From: DASRHY01 sp035650275
GTDB taxonomy: Bacteria; Actinomycetota; Actinomycetes; Propionibacteriales; Kribbellaceae
Reading direction: 5' to 3'
Assembly (NCBI GenBank): GCA_035650275.1
Contig: DASRHY010000067.1
Span: 122,785 to 186,784 of the forward strand
Length of the DNA stretch: 64,000 bases
Both the position numbers and the translations under genes were made by a program. The notes under the pieces were generated by a model. That model had not been told where the DNA came from, did not search any database, and saw only the letters and a program-made list of their open reading frames with translations. This document shows, piece by piece, positions 1-7,908 of the stretch (position 1 is its first letter; each line of letters opens with the position of its first letter).

Positions 1-119
1 GCCAGCCACAGTCCGTCGGTCCCGTTCAGCGCCACGTCGACGGCGAACCCCTCTGCCTCCAGCCCGGCGCGCAGTCCGGACGCGAGCCGCGGCTCATCCT
101 CCACCACGAGCACCCGCAT
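1..119 (-). CDS. Response regulator, OmpR/PhoB type (5' end only)
   Basis: The reverse strand starts with ATG at 119 and reads MRVLVVEDEPRLASGL, the beta1 strand and acidic pocket (Glu-Asp-Glu) of a receiver domain. About 39 codons are present before the window edge, so the phospho-acceptor Asp and the DNA-binding domain are not visible. A GGAGG ribosome site lies just before the start. The opening and the direct repeat upstream suggest an OmpR-family regulator paired with a histidine kinase beyond the edge; the subfamily is inferred. Confidence 0.85.
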   Translation of the reverse strand, partial: MRVLVVEDEPRLASGLRAGLEAEGFAVDVALNGTDGLWL

Positions 120-170
120 CGGCGCCTCCGTTCGCAACCGCCGGTCAACCCGTCATGGTGACCGCTCGAG

Positions 171-189
171 CCTGAACCACACCTGAACC
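171..189 (-). promoter_or_regulatory. Tandem CCTGAACC direct repeat, possible response-regulator site
   Basis: CCTGAACC occurs at 171-178 and again at 182-189, an 11-nt period (one helical turn), about 50 nt upstream of the response regulator start. OmpR-family regulators typically bind head-to-tail half-sites with this spacing, so autoregulation is a reasonable inference. On the gene's strand the motif reads GGTTCAGG twice. Confidence 0.5.
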
Positions 190-222
190 GCTTGGACCAA
201 GGATCACTCGCTTCAATTGTCT

Positions 223-258
223 TTGCATATCAAGAGAGGTATCTTGCAGGTTATGCAA
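223..258 (+). promoter_or_regulatory. Nested inverted repeats at the start of the nucleotidyltransferase gene
   Basis: TTGCAT (223-228) pairs with ATGCAA (253-258), and CAAGA (231-235) pairs with TCTTG (242-246). The outer right arm contains the proposed ATG at 253. The element could be an operator for the winged-helix domain of the protein it precedes, or an RNA hairpin masking the start. The two pairs have centres 2 nt apart, so it is not a single perfect palindrome. Confidence 0.3.
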
Positions 259-834
259 TCTCAGCCGCCGCCGCTCCTGCCACTGCTGCGATCTCGTCTG
301 CAGGCTGACCTGCTCACGCTCATCCTGCTCCAGCCTGAGCGGGAGTGGACGTTGACCGAGCTTGCACGGCGGGTCGGTGCGTCTGTCGCGACTGCCCAGC
401 GTGAGGCCGCTCGGGCCGAGCATGCCGGGATCATCGTGTCACGCCGCCTCGGCAACACCAGGCTGGTCAGTGCTGCGCGGTCACCGCTGACGGAACCGCT
501 GACGGAGCTGTTGCTGAGATCGTTCGGGCCTCGTCAGGTCCTGGCAGAGGAGCTTGCCGGAGTTCCCGGGGTTGAGATGGCTTACGTCTATGGATCCTGG
601 GCGGCGCGGTACGTGGGACAGGAAGGTCGCGCTCCGAACGACATCGACGTGATGGTGATCGGCAAGCCCGACCGCGACGCGTTGGACGAGGCGGCGCAGC
701 GAGCCGCCGCACGACTTGCCCGGGAGGTCAACGTCACCGTGCGGTCGTCGAAATGGTGGGAGACCGGCGATGACGCCTTCCATCGGGAGATCACGCGCCG
801 GCCGTTGGTTCCGTTGGCAGAGGAGGCAGCGTAG
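253..834 (+). CDS. Winged-helix / MNT-type nucleotidyltransferase protein
   Basis: This protein of 193 residues has an N-terminal ArsR-like winged helix (about residues 18-75) and a C-terminal polymerase-beta-like nucleotidyltransferase domain. The catalytic signature is GSW at 114-116 followed by D130-x-D132. The third acidic position appears to be Asn in REVNVTV. Proteins of this type are usually encoded with a HEPN partner, which follows here with a 1-nt TAGTG overlap. In MNT/HEPN toxin-antitoxin pairs the nucleotidyltransferase is the antitoxin that modifies the HEPN toxin; that role is inferred. ATG 253 was preferred, but TTG 244 or TTG 217 are possible starts. Confidence 0.7.
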   Translation: MQSQPPPLLPLLRSRLQADLLTLILLQPEREWTLTELARRVGASVATAQREAARAEHAGIIVSRRLGNTRLVSAARSPLTEPLTELLLRSFGPRQVLAEELAGVPGVEMAYVYGSWAARYVGQEGRAPNDIDVMVIGKPDRDALDEAAQRAAARLAREVNVTVRSSKWWETGDDAFHREITRRPLVPLAEEAA

Positions 835-1307
835 TGGCGTGGCAGCCGGGACGTGAGCGGGTCAGCGAGCTGCTCGATACAGGGGAGCTTGACCTGGTCG
901 TCGCAGATCGAGGCGTTGCCGATCGTCTGCTCGCCGACGCGAGCCGGCATCTGGCGTCGGCCGCCGCGGCGGCGCAGATCGGCGACCTGTCGGGCGCGTA
1001 CCAACTGGCGTACGACGCACTCCGGAAGAGTGCTGCCGGGCTCCTCGCCATCCAGGGACTGCGCGCGACGAGCCGGGGTGGGCACATCGCCATCCAGGAC
1101 GCCGTTGTCGCTCAGTTCGGAGCCAGCGTCCGGGTCTTCCGGTCGTTCAGCCGGGTACGGCGTGCCCGGAACAGCTTCGAGTATCCGGACACCGAGACCG
1201 GGGGCCCGACCACCGATGACGTGGACGACGTGCTGAGCGTTGCCACCCAGGCGCACCGGGCGGCACTGACGATCCTCGACCGGAACCTGCTGACGCCCTG
1301 GAAGTGA
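834..1307 (+). CDS. HEPN-like helical protein, partner of the nucleotidyltransferase
   Basis: This 157-residue, largely alpha-helical protein has the spacing of a HEPN domain and a late basic motif, RRARNSFEY at residues 109-117, where active HEPN RNases carry R-x(4-6)-H. The His position here is Phe (R110-x4-F115-x-Y117), so ribonuclease activity cannot be assumed. The GTG start overlaps the upstream stop by one base and follows a perfect AGGAGG at 821-826, indicating translational coupling. A toxin-like or nucleotide-sensing role with the MNT partner is inferred from gene order. Confidence 0.65.
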   Translation: MAWQPGRERVSELLDTGELDLVVADRGVADRLLADASRHLASAAAAAQIGDLSGAYQLAYDALRKSAAGLLAIQGLRATSRGGHIAIQDAVVAQFGASVRVFRSFSRVRRARNSFEYPDTETGGPTTDDVDDVLSVATQAHRAALTILDRNLLTPWK

Positions 1308-1316
1308 GCGACACCC

Positions 1317-3821
1317 TCAGGCGAGATCGAGATGGGCGGCCGGGCGGGCGGGGACCTCGCCGTACGTGGTGGTGCGCTGGCGGGCGGGACGGCCGGCGGC
1401 GGTGGCCATCGCGGTGAGCTCGGCGACCGACTTGGCCGACCCGTGCTGGGAGCCGGCCATCCGGCTGATGGTCTCCTCCATCAGGGTGCCGCCGAGGTCG
1501 TTCACGCCGCCGTTCAGGACGTCGACGCAGCCGGCGGTACCGAGCTTGACCCAGGAGCACTGAATGTTGTCGATCCGGCCGTGCAGCATGATCCGCGCCA
1601 TGGCGTGCACAGCACGGTTCTCGTCGTACGTCGGGCCGGGCCGCGCCACACCCGCGAGGTAGATCGGCGCATTGGTATGCACGAACGGCAGCAGTACGAA
1701 CTCGGTGAAGCCGCCGGTGGAATCCTGCACGGCGGCGATGGTGCGCAGGTGCTGCACCCAGTGCTGCGGTGAGTCGACGTGGCCGTACATCATCGTCGAC
1801 GACGACGGCAGTCCGATCCGGTGCGCCGTGCTGACCACCTCGATCCAGGTTGCCGTGGGCAACTTCCCCTTGGTGAGGATCCAGCGGACGTCGTCGTCGA
1901 GGATCTCGGCCGCGGTGCCGGGGATGCTGTCCAGCCCGGACTCCTTGACCGACAGCAGGAAGTCCTCGATCGACAGCCCGGTCCGCACCGAGCCGTTGAC
2001 GACCTCCATCGGAGAGAAGGCGTGCACGTGCATCTGCGGTACCCGGGCCTTCACCGCGCGCACCAGGTCGGCGTACGCGGTGCCGGGCAGGTCCGGGTGG
2101 ATGCCGCCCTGCATGCAGACCTCGGTCGCGCCGACGACCCAGGCCTCCTCGGCGCGGTTGGCGACCTCGTCCATCGAGAGCGAGTAGGCATCGGCGTCAG
2201 TCCGGCGCTGGGCGAACGCGCAGAACCGGCAGCCGGTGTAGCAGACGTTGGTGAAGTTGATGTTCCGGTTCACCACGTACGTCACGACGTCGCCGACCGT
2301 TGCCTTGCGCAACTGGTCCGCGACCTCCGTCAGCTGGTCGAGTGCCGGACCGGTTGCGGTCATCAACGTCAGGGCATGCTCGTCGGACAGTCCGGCGGGA
2401 TCGCGTTCGGCAGCCGCCAGCGCGGCCTTGACGTCGCCGTCGACCCGTTCCGGCGCGCCGCGGTGGGCGACCTCTTCGCGGAGCGCGTCCCACGAGCCGT
2501 ACGCCGCGTCGAAGTCCGACCGGGTCTCGGTCCGGCGGCCCTCGGTGTCGATCGCGGTGTGCAGGTCGGTCCGGCCCGTGTCACCCCAGCCGCCGTCGGG
2601 CTCCTGCCAGGGCAGGCCGGCCGGTATCGCGGACTCGTTCGCCAGTCCCGTCGCCGGATCGACGAGTGCGTCGACGTGCGCACGCAGCCGTGGGTCGAGC
2701 CACGGCTCGCGCAGGTACTCGGGATGGGCGGTCAGCCGCTCCCGCAGCAAGAACCCGGCATCCGCGGTCACCTTGGCCAGGTCGTCCAGCTGCGGCCACG
2801 GGCGCTCCGGGTTGACGTGGTCGGGGGTCAGCGGAGACACCCCGCCGAAGTCGTCCACGCCGGCGGCGAGCAGCAGCCGGCACTCGTCCAGGTCGACCAG
2901 GTTCGGCGGCGCCTGGACCCGGGCCCGCGGGCCGAGCACGACCCGGGTGACCGCGATCGCGGCCAGCCACTCGTCCAGCGGTACGTCGCCCTCGTTCCGC
3001 ATCGCGGTGTCCGGCTTCGTCCTGAACCCCTGGATGATCACCTCCTGGATCCCGCCGTACTGCCGCGCGACGCGGCGCAGCGCGAAGATCGAGTCGGCCC
3101 GTTCCGCGAGGTTCTCGCCGATACCGATCAGCAGTCCGGTGGTGAACGGAACGTTCGAGCGGCCGGCGTCCTCGAGTACCCGGATCCGGACCGCGGGGTC
3201 CTTGTCCGGCGACCCGTAGTGCGCGCCGCCGCGCTCGTCGTACAGGCGCCGCGAGGTGGTCTCCAGCATCATGCCCATGCTGGGCGCGACCGGCTTGAGC
3301 CGCTGCAGGTCCTGCCAGGACATCACGCCCGGGTTCAGGTGTGGCAGCAGCCCGGTCTCCTCCAGCACCCGGATCGCCATCGCGCGGACGTAGTCCAGCG
3401 TGGAGGCATAGCCGGCCTCCTCCAGCCAGGTCGCCGCCGCGTCCCAGCGGTCCTCCGGCCGGTCGCCGAGCGTGAACAGCACCTCCTTGCAGCCGAGCTC
3501 CGCGCCACGCCGGGCGATCGCGAGCACCTCGTCCGGACTCAGGTACGGCGCGTGCACCCGGCCAGGCGTGGTCGCGAACGTGCAGTAGTGACAGCGGTCC
3601 CGGCACAGGCGGGTGAGCGGCACGAACACCTTCTTCGAGAAGGTGACGATGCCCTCGCGGCCGGCGTCGGCGAGGCCGGCGTCACGGATCCGGGCGGCGA
3701 CCGCCATCAACCGTTCCAGGGACTCGCCTGTAGCGCCGAGCAGAACCTCCGCCTCGGCCGGGTCCAGGGTCTTGCCGTCGTCGGCGCGCTTCAGGGCTCG
3801 CCGCATCGCGAGGTCGGTCAC
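1317..3821 (-). CDS. fbiC: FO synthase FbiC (fused CofG-CofH)
   Basis: This radical-SAM enzyme condenses 5-amino-6-(D-ribitylamino)uracil with tyrosine to make FO, the deazaflavin core of coenzyme F420. It is 834 residues, the normal length of the actinobacterial fusion. Two CX3CX2C iron-sulphur motifs are visible: C73/C77/C80 (CRDRCHYC) in the CofG half and CYTGCRFC near residues 526-533 in the CofH half. The start is GTG at 3821. An LLM-class F420-dependent oxidoreductase lies 4 kb away. No frameshift or missing cluster ligand was seen. Confidence 0.96.
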   Translation of the reverse strand: MTDLAMRRALKRADDGKTLDPAEAEVLLGATGESLERLMAVAARIRDAGLADAGREGIVTFSKKVFVPLTRLCRDRCHYCTFATTPGRVHAPYLSPDEVLAIARRGAELGCKEVLFTLGDRPEDRWDAAATWLEEAGYASTLDYVRAMAIRVLEETGLLPHLNPGVMSWQDLQRLKPVAPSMGMMLETTSRRLYDERGGAHYGSPDKDPAVRIRVLEDAGRSNVPFTTGLLIGIGENLAERADSIFALRRVARQYGGIQEVIIQGFRTKPDTAMRNEGDVPLDEWLAAIAVTRVVLGPRARVQAPPNLVDLDECRLLLAAGVDDFGGVSPLTPDHVNPERPWPQLDDLAKVTADAGFLLRERLTAHPEYLREPWLDPRLRAHVDALVDPATGLANESAIPAGLPWQEPDGGWGDTGRTDLHTAIDTEGRRTETRSDFDAAYGSWDALREEVAHRGAPERVDGDVKAALAAAERDPAGLSDEHALTLMTATGPALDQLTEVADQLRKATVGDVVTYVVNRNINFTNVCYTGCRFCAFAQRRTDADAYSLSMDEVANRAEEAWVVGATEVCMQGGIHPDLPGTAYADLVRAVKARVPQMHVHAFSPMEVVNGSVRTGLSIEDFLLSVKESGLDSIPGTAAEILDDDVRWILTKGKLPTATWIEVVSTAHRIGLPSSSTMMYGHVDSPQHWVQHLRTIAAVQDSTGGFTEFVLLPFVHTNAPIYLAGVARPGPTYDENRAVHAMARIMLHGRIDNIQCSWVKLGTAGCVDVLNGGVNDLGGTLMEETISRMAGSQHGSAKSVAELTAMATAAGRPARQRTTTYGEVPARPAAHLDLA

Positions 3822-3859
3822 CCCGTGAGCCTATGCGCAGGCCGGTAACGGTCCGCGCT

Positions 3860-5452
3860 TCACTCCCGCCAGCCGGACAGTTCGACGTTCTTGCCGACCT
3901 CGACACGGAGGCCGAGCCGCACCTTGCCCTCCTGGCCGGGGGCGAGCTCGAGCTTCCACGTGAGCACGCCGAGGTCGGTCGAGTCGGCCGGTTCCGGCTC
4001 GACCACCTGCTGCTTGACGGTGATCTCGTGGTCGCGGGAGACCGGGAGCTGGTCGAGTACGGTGACCCGGGCCGGGCGTGGGGTGTGGTTCGCGATCGTG
4101 GTGAGGTACTCCACCTCGCGACGGCGGGTCGAGCCGAGCGTGGCCTTGGTCGCGGTGCGCCGGACCAGCTCGCGCTCGACCCGGATCCGGTCGTCCAGGC
4201 CGAGCGCCAGCTCGACCTCCTCGCCCGGCGCCCAGACCGGCAGCGCCGCCGAGCCGACGAAGTCCGCCTCGTGGAACACCGCCGACCTGCCGGCCGGCAG
4301 GGTGTGGATGGACGAGTTCGTCACCGTGGCGCGCAGGTGCGCGTCGGTGCTGCGCACCGGCGCGGTCACGTAGTCCAGCTCGGCGTCCAGGTCGAGCACC
4401 GCGACGGTCGCCCGGTGACCGGCGCCGTCCGCGGGGACCGCGACCGGCCGGGCGGGCTTGTACGACGCGGCAGCCATGCCCTGCTCGACGGTCGAGACCG
4501 CTTCGGCGAGCTCCATCGCGGCCATCGTGTCCATCGCGGCACCGTCGACGTCCATCGCCGCGCCGCCGAAGCCCGCCGCGGCCGGTCGCATCGCGCCGAG
4601 CTGTCGGGCCGCCCCGGCGGCCGGCACCGGCGGGCGGATCCGGTCCAGGTACCACGGGTCCAGCTCGGGCACCTTCTCCGCCGCAGCCGGGCGGGCGGTG
4701 GACAGCGTCAGCTCGCACTCGGGCCAGTCCTCGCCGGTGTGCTGGCTGACCAGGCCGTACCAGCTCAGCGACAGCCTCTCCCCGGTCAACCGGACGTCGT
4801 ACGCCGAGGTCCAGCCGGCGCCGACGACGACGTACGACAGCTCGACCTCGACCTCGGCGTCGGCGTGGACCTCGAGCGACACGGTGGCGGTCAGCCGGTC
4901 CGGCCGGCGCTGCTGGGCGACGGCGGCGAGGCGGCGATCCACGGCGGCGATCCGGTCCTCGGCATCCCGGCGCTGCTCGGCGAGCTCGCGGCGGCGTGCC
5001 CGTACGCCGGTCAGCCGGCCGGCCAGCGACTCCGTGAACCCGCTCAGCGTCTCCGGTGCCGCGTCGCCGGACGCCAGCGCGCGGGCGTAGCTGTTGCCGG
5101 CCCGGCGGGCGAGCTGCTCCAGGAAGGCGTCCAGCCGGCCCTGCACGTCGTCGGTGTCGTTGAGCTCCGCGATCTCGGACTCGATCGTCCTGCGCTGCTG
5201 CTCCAGCTCGGCCACGTCCACGTCCGGCGTCCGGGCGTGGTGCCGCAGCGCGACGTCGACACCGAGCACAGTCGCCGGTCCGCGGCCGGCGACCCGGACC
5301 GAGTCCTGCTGCAGCCCCTGCGGCAACGGCTCGACCAGCACTCGCTGGTCGCCGGCTGCCAGCGTGATCCGCCCCCGGCGGGTGACCCGGGCCCGGTCCG
5401 GATAGACGGCGACGGCGACGATCGGAGCCTCGAGCAGCAGTTCGTCAGTCAT
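3860..5452 (-). CDS. DUF4139 (MuiA-like) domain protein
   Basis: The protein has 530 residues from an ATG at 5452 (MTDELLLEAPIVAVAVYPD). The N-terminal beta-rich region with the YPDRARVTR motif matches the DUF4140 half, followed by a coiled-coil segment (about 80-170) and a C-terminal DUF4139 beta-sandwich region ending GWRE. Members include mucoidy-inhibitor MuiA-family proteins, whose biochemistry is not established. No signal peptide is seen, so it is probably cytoplasmic. A low-complexity Ala/Met stretch (about 290-340) includes the near-repeated MDVDGAAMDTMAAME. It is probably transcribed separately from fbiC, 38 bp downstream. Confidence 0.8.
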   Translation of the reverse strand: MTDELLLEAPIVAVAVYPDRARVTRRGRITLAAGDQRVLVEPLPQGLQQDSVRVAGRGPATVLGVDVALRHHARTPDVDVAELEQQRRTIESEIAELNDTDDVQGRLDAFLEQLARRAGNSYARALASGDAAPETLSGFTESLAGRLTGVRARRRELAEQRRDAEDRIAAVDRRLAAVAQQRRPDRLTATVSLEVHADAEVEVELSYVVVGAGWTSAYDVRLTGERLSLSWYGLVSQHTGEDWPECELTLSTARPAAAEKVPELDPWYLDRIRPPVPAAGAARQLGAMRPAAAGFGGAAMDVDGAAMDTMAAMELAEAVSTVEQGMAAASYKPARPVAVPADGAGHRATVAVLDLDAELDYVTAPVRSTDAHLRATVTNSSIHTLPAGRSAVFHEADFVGSAALPVWAPGEEVELALGLDDRIRVERELVRRTATKATLGSTRRREVEYLTTIANHTPRPARVTVLDQLPVSRDHEITVKQQVVEPEPADSTDLGVLTWKLELAPGQEGKVRLGLRVEVGKNVELSGWRE

Positions 5453-5478
5453 GCTGCCGACAGTAGCCGCGCTGCCGG

Positions 5479-5631
5479 TCAGGCGTCGGCGGTCGTCAGG
5501 ATGCCGGCCTCCGCCGTCGAGTGCGGGCGCCAGGTGCGCAGGTGGGCAAGGCCGATGCCCATGAACGCGATCACGCAGGCGAACCCGACCGCCTGGACGG
5601 CCTTCGGCTGGTTGCGGAACATGCTGGTCAA
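5479..5631 (-). pseudogene. Remnant of an MFS transporter N-terminus
   Basis: This 50-codon reading frame starts with TTG at 5631, overlapping the marR stop by 4 nt (TTGA), or with ATG at 5622. Its first 28 residues, containing FRNQPKAV and FMGIGL, read like the start and first membrane helix of a drug-efflux MFS transporter. Where the family continues with DPILP-type sequence, this frame switches to an unrelated tail (LRTWRPHSTAEAG) and stops. The arrangement suggests an internal deletion that left only the first helix of the transporter the MarR protein once controlled. The homology is recalled from family knowledge, not searched. Confidence 0.55.
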
Positions 5632-6011
5632 CGGATCGTCTCCTCGGCGGGCAGGGCGAGTACGGCTCGCACCGCGGGTACGGCGTCGCGCAGTCGTCGT
5701 ACGTCGTCGTCGGACGGCCGGCTGAGCCGGTCCGCGATCGCGTCATCGGCCTCGCGACGGGCCCGGTCGAGCTCGCGGCGCCCGGCCGCGGTCAGGCTGA
5801 TCAGACTGGCGCGGGCGTCGGACGGGTCCGGATCGCGGCGGACCCAGCCCTGCTCCTCCTGGCGCTGGACCAGGGTGGTCATCGTCGGCTGCGCGCACCG
5901 GTCCGCCTTGGCGAGGTCGCTGACCCGGCTCGGGCCGAGCTCGTCGAGCCGGCCGAGCAACCGCATCGCCGCGTGCGGCATCGCGGAGATCTGACGTGGT
6001 GCTGACCACAC
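5628..6011 (-). CDS. MarR-family transcriptional regulator
   Basis: The 127-residue protein contains the MarR winged helix: a helix-turn-helix reading RVSDLAKADRCAQPTMTTLV, then the wing GWVRRDPDPSDARASLISLT with the DxR signature. It is shorter at the N-terminus than most MarR proteins (about 140 residues), so translation may begin upstream of the GTG at 6011, overlapping the divergent gene. It overlaps the MFS remnant by 4 nt, so it was probably the local repressor of that lost transporter. Confidence 0.85.
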   Translation of the reverse strand: MWSAPRQISAMPHAAMRLLGRLDELGPSRVSDLAKADRCAQPTMTTLVQRQEEQGWVRRDPDPSDARASLISLTAAGRRELDRARREADDAIADRLSRPSDDDVRRLRDAVPAVRAVLALPAEETIR

Positions 6012-6033
6012 ACGAGGCGGCGATACTGACCGG

Positions 6034-6947
6034 GTGAGTGGTGCGGGCGGCGACGTCGAGTTGTTCGGAGAGTCGCCGGGCCGCGTGCCGGCCGCGACGA
6101 TCGCAGCGCAGCGCGTCGCCGAAGTCCGCGACCGTCCTCTCGGCCGGCTGGACCTGCTCCGGTCGTCCTACGCACCGCCTCCGGGTGCCGCCCCGCTGCA
6201 TCTCCCCTTTCCGCGCGCGGCGCTGGCGTTCATGGGCTGGCAGCTGCGGCGTGGCCTGCTCAACCCGCTCGACCATGAGCGTCCAGGCAGCCCGTGGTGG
6301 CGGGCGGTGAACGAACGACTGTTGCGCGACACCTGCGAGGCGCGATCGCGCCTCCTCGGCCACCCGGGCCCGGCGTCGTCGCCCAGCGTCGATCCGTCGA
6401 TCCGCTTCGCCCGTCAGCCATCGCCCCGGACGTGGTACCTGGCCCACAACGTCACGATCGTCCGGGCATACCTCGACCACCGCGAGCTGGCGGAGCAGGA
6501 GAACCGAGTCGAGCGCTTCTTCATCAACCTCATCCTGGTCCGCGTGCTGTACGCCCATGCTCTCGTCGCCGCGCCCCGGCTCGCACTGGCCTGGCTCGCG
6601 CCGATCGGCCGATGGCTCGGCGATCCGCGGCTGGACCTGACGGGCATGTTCCTCTCGGTGTCGCGGGTTCTGCCGCACCGGTACCCGCTGCAGGGCGAGC
6701 TCGACGACTACATCGCCGCCGAACACGCCTTCGGCCGGCTCCTCGACGTGGCGTCATCGTGCCGCGCCTCACCGAGCTGTACCGCTGGTCGGCCGACGAG
6801 CTGCGGATCCCAGACGTCACCGACCTGGTGTGCGACGCCACCCCGGCCTATGCGTGGGATCCGCACGACCGCGAACCCTGGGCGCCGCCGCCCAAACGAC
6901 TCGTCCGCGCCGTGCGCCGGGCTCTCCCGCTCGTCGATGCGGTGTGA
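6034..6947 (+). pseudogene. Hypothetical protein split by an apparent frameshift
   Basis: From a GTG at 6034 the frame reads a plausible helical protein of about 239 residues (up to FGRLLDV) and then loses protein-like character near 6750. A second frame continues coherently from there (IVPRLTELYRWSADELRIPD and onward) to a stop at 6947. Joining the two gives about 303 residues and needs one extra base near 6750, so a single-base deletion or sequencing error is likely. I do not recognise the family. There is a hydrophobic patch (FFINLILVRVLYAHALVAA) but no clear catalytic motif. Confidence 0.5.
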
Positions 6948-6960
6948 GTGCATGGGCAGG

Positions 6961-7485
6961 ATGGACGCAAGAGCCGGGGATTGGCAGCATCGAGGGGTGG
7001 TGGGCGATCGGGGTTGGTCGGATGGCGGGGTGGACATCCGGTTCCTGCGAGCTGCGGCGGAGACGGACGGGGCACTGCTGGAGCTCGAGACCACCGTGCC
7101 GCCAGGCGTGAAGGGACCGCCGCTGCACCTGCATCTGGCCGAGCGGGAGTCGTTCCGGGTGATCGACGGCGAGCTGGCGATCCGCGCGGGGCGGGACTGG
7201 CAGCTCTACCACGCCGGTGAGGGAGTCGTCGTCGAGCCGGGGACGCCGCACACGTTCGCGAACCGGTCCGATCACGCGACCCGGTTCGTCGTGGTGATCG
7301 AGCCGCCGGACCCGTTCGAGACGATGATCCGGCTCCGGCTGCAGTCGAGGCGGATGCCGCTGCTCAAGCTCGCCACCATCCACCACGGCGACACCGCAAC
7401 GCTGATGCTGGCCGGCTTCCCCGTCCGGCCGCAGCGAATGGTCTGGAACGGCCTCGCCGGACTCGCCCGCATCCTTCGCCGCTGA
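6961..7485 (+). CDS. Cupin-domain protein
   Basis: About 174 residues with a small beta-barrel cupin. The first motif includes PLHLHLAERESFRVIDGE and the second includes VVEPGTPHTFANRSDH, giving His/Glu/His metal-binding candidates. The start is uncertain: ATG 6961, ATG 6952 and GTG 7030 are all in frame and none has a strong ribosome site. The RAGD-like opening and the FLRAAAETDG segment fit the sugar/quercetin-type cupin family, which favours 6961. The substrate is unknown. It runs in the same frame as the first half of the broken gene upstream but is separate from it. Confidence 0.7.
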   Translation: MDARAGDWQHRGVVGDRGWSDGGVDIRFLRAAAETDGALLELETTVPPGVKGPPLHLHLAERESFRVIDGELAIRAGRDWQLYHAGEGVVVEPGTPHTFANRSDHATRFVVVIEPPDPFETMIRLRLQSRRMPLLKLATIHHGDTATLMLAGFPVRPQRMVWNGLAGLARILRR

Positions 7486-7528
7486 AGAGACGGCTCATCA
7501 GGTGCATCTCGCCGGCCGACTCTACGAC

Positions 7529-7582
7529 TGTGTTCACGGATCGCCATGGGAGAGCGCTCACCCATGGCGATTCGTGAACACA
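7529..7582. repeat. 22-bp inverted repeat, copy 1 of a dispersed family
   Basis: The left arm (7529-7550) starts TGTGTTCACGGATCGCCA and the right arm (7561-7582) contains TGGCGATTCGTGAACACA; the 22-bp arms differ by one base and enclose a 10-nt loop. The same arms occur at 51085-51137 around a different loop. It could act as a strong bidirectional hairpin after the cupin gene, but its recurrence at a second locus suggests a REP-like dispersed element. Confidence 0.8.
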
Positions 7583-7608
7583 CACAGGTCTGAGGCAGGC
7601 TGGGCGGC

Positions 7609-7908
7609 ATGATCGTGGCCTTCAGCATCAGCCCTTCCGGCGGCGACGAGACCGGCGGAGTCAGCGCAGCGGTCGCCGAGGCGGTCCGGGTGGTCCGGGA
7701 GTCCGGGCTGCCGAACGAGACCAACGCGATGTTCACCAACATCGAGGGCGAGTGGGACGAGGTGATGGCTGTCGTCAAGCGGGCCGTCGAGGTCGTCGCG
7801 GCCACCTCACCGCGGGTCGGCCTGGTGCTCAAGGCCGACATCCGGCCCGGTCACACCGGCCAGCTCTCCGCCAAGGTGGAACGGATCGAGCAGCAGCTCA
7901 GTGGTTGA
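7609..7908 (+). CDS. MTH1187-family thiamine-binding protein
   Basis: The 99-residue protein matches the MTH1187/YkoF-like family: a ferredoxin-like fold starting MIVAFSISPSGGDE, with a central NAMFTNIEGEWDEVMAVVK segment and the late motif RVGLVLKADIRPG. Family members bind thiamine or thiamine-like ligands, and length and motifs are standard. It stands alone, and its stop codon abuts that of the convergent oxidoreductase (7908/7909). A role in thiamine buffering or transport is inferred. Confidence 0.85.
   Translation: MIVAFSISPSGGDETGGVSAAVAEAVRVVRESGLPNETNAMFTNIEGEWDEVMAVVKRAVEVVAATSPRVGLVLKADIRPGHTGQLSAKVERIEQQLSG

Noticed and set aside
1779..3848. Long open frame of 689 codons on the plus strand across fbiC
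   Set aside because: It is the GC-rich antisense shadow of fbiC: Arg/Val/Gly-rich composition, no motif and no ribosome site. fbiC itself has all its iron-sulphur ligands.
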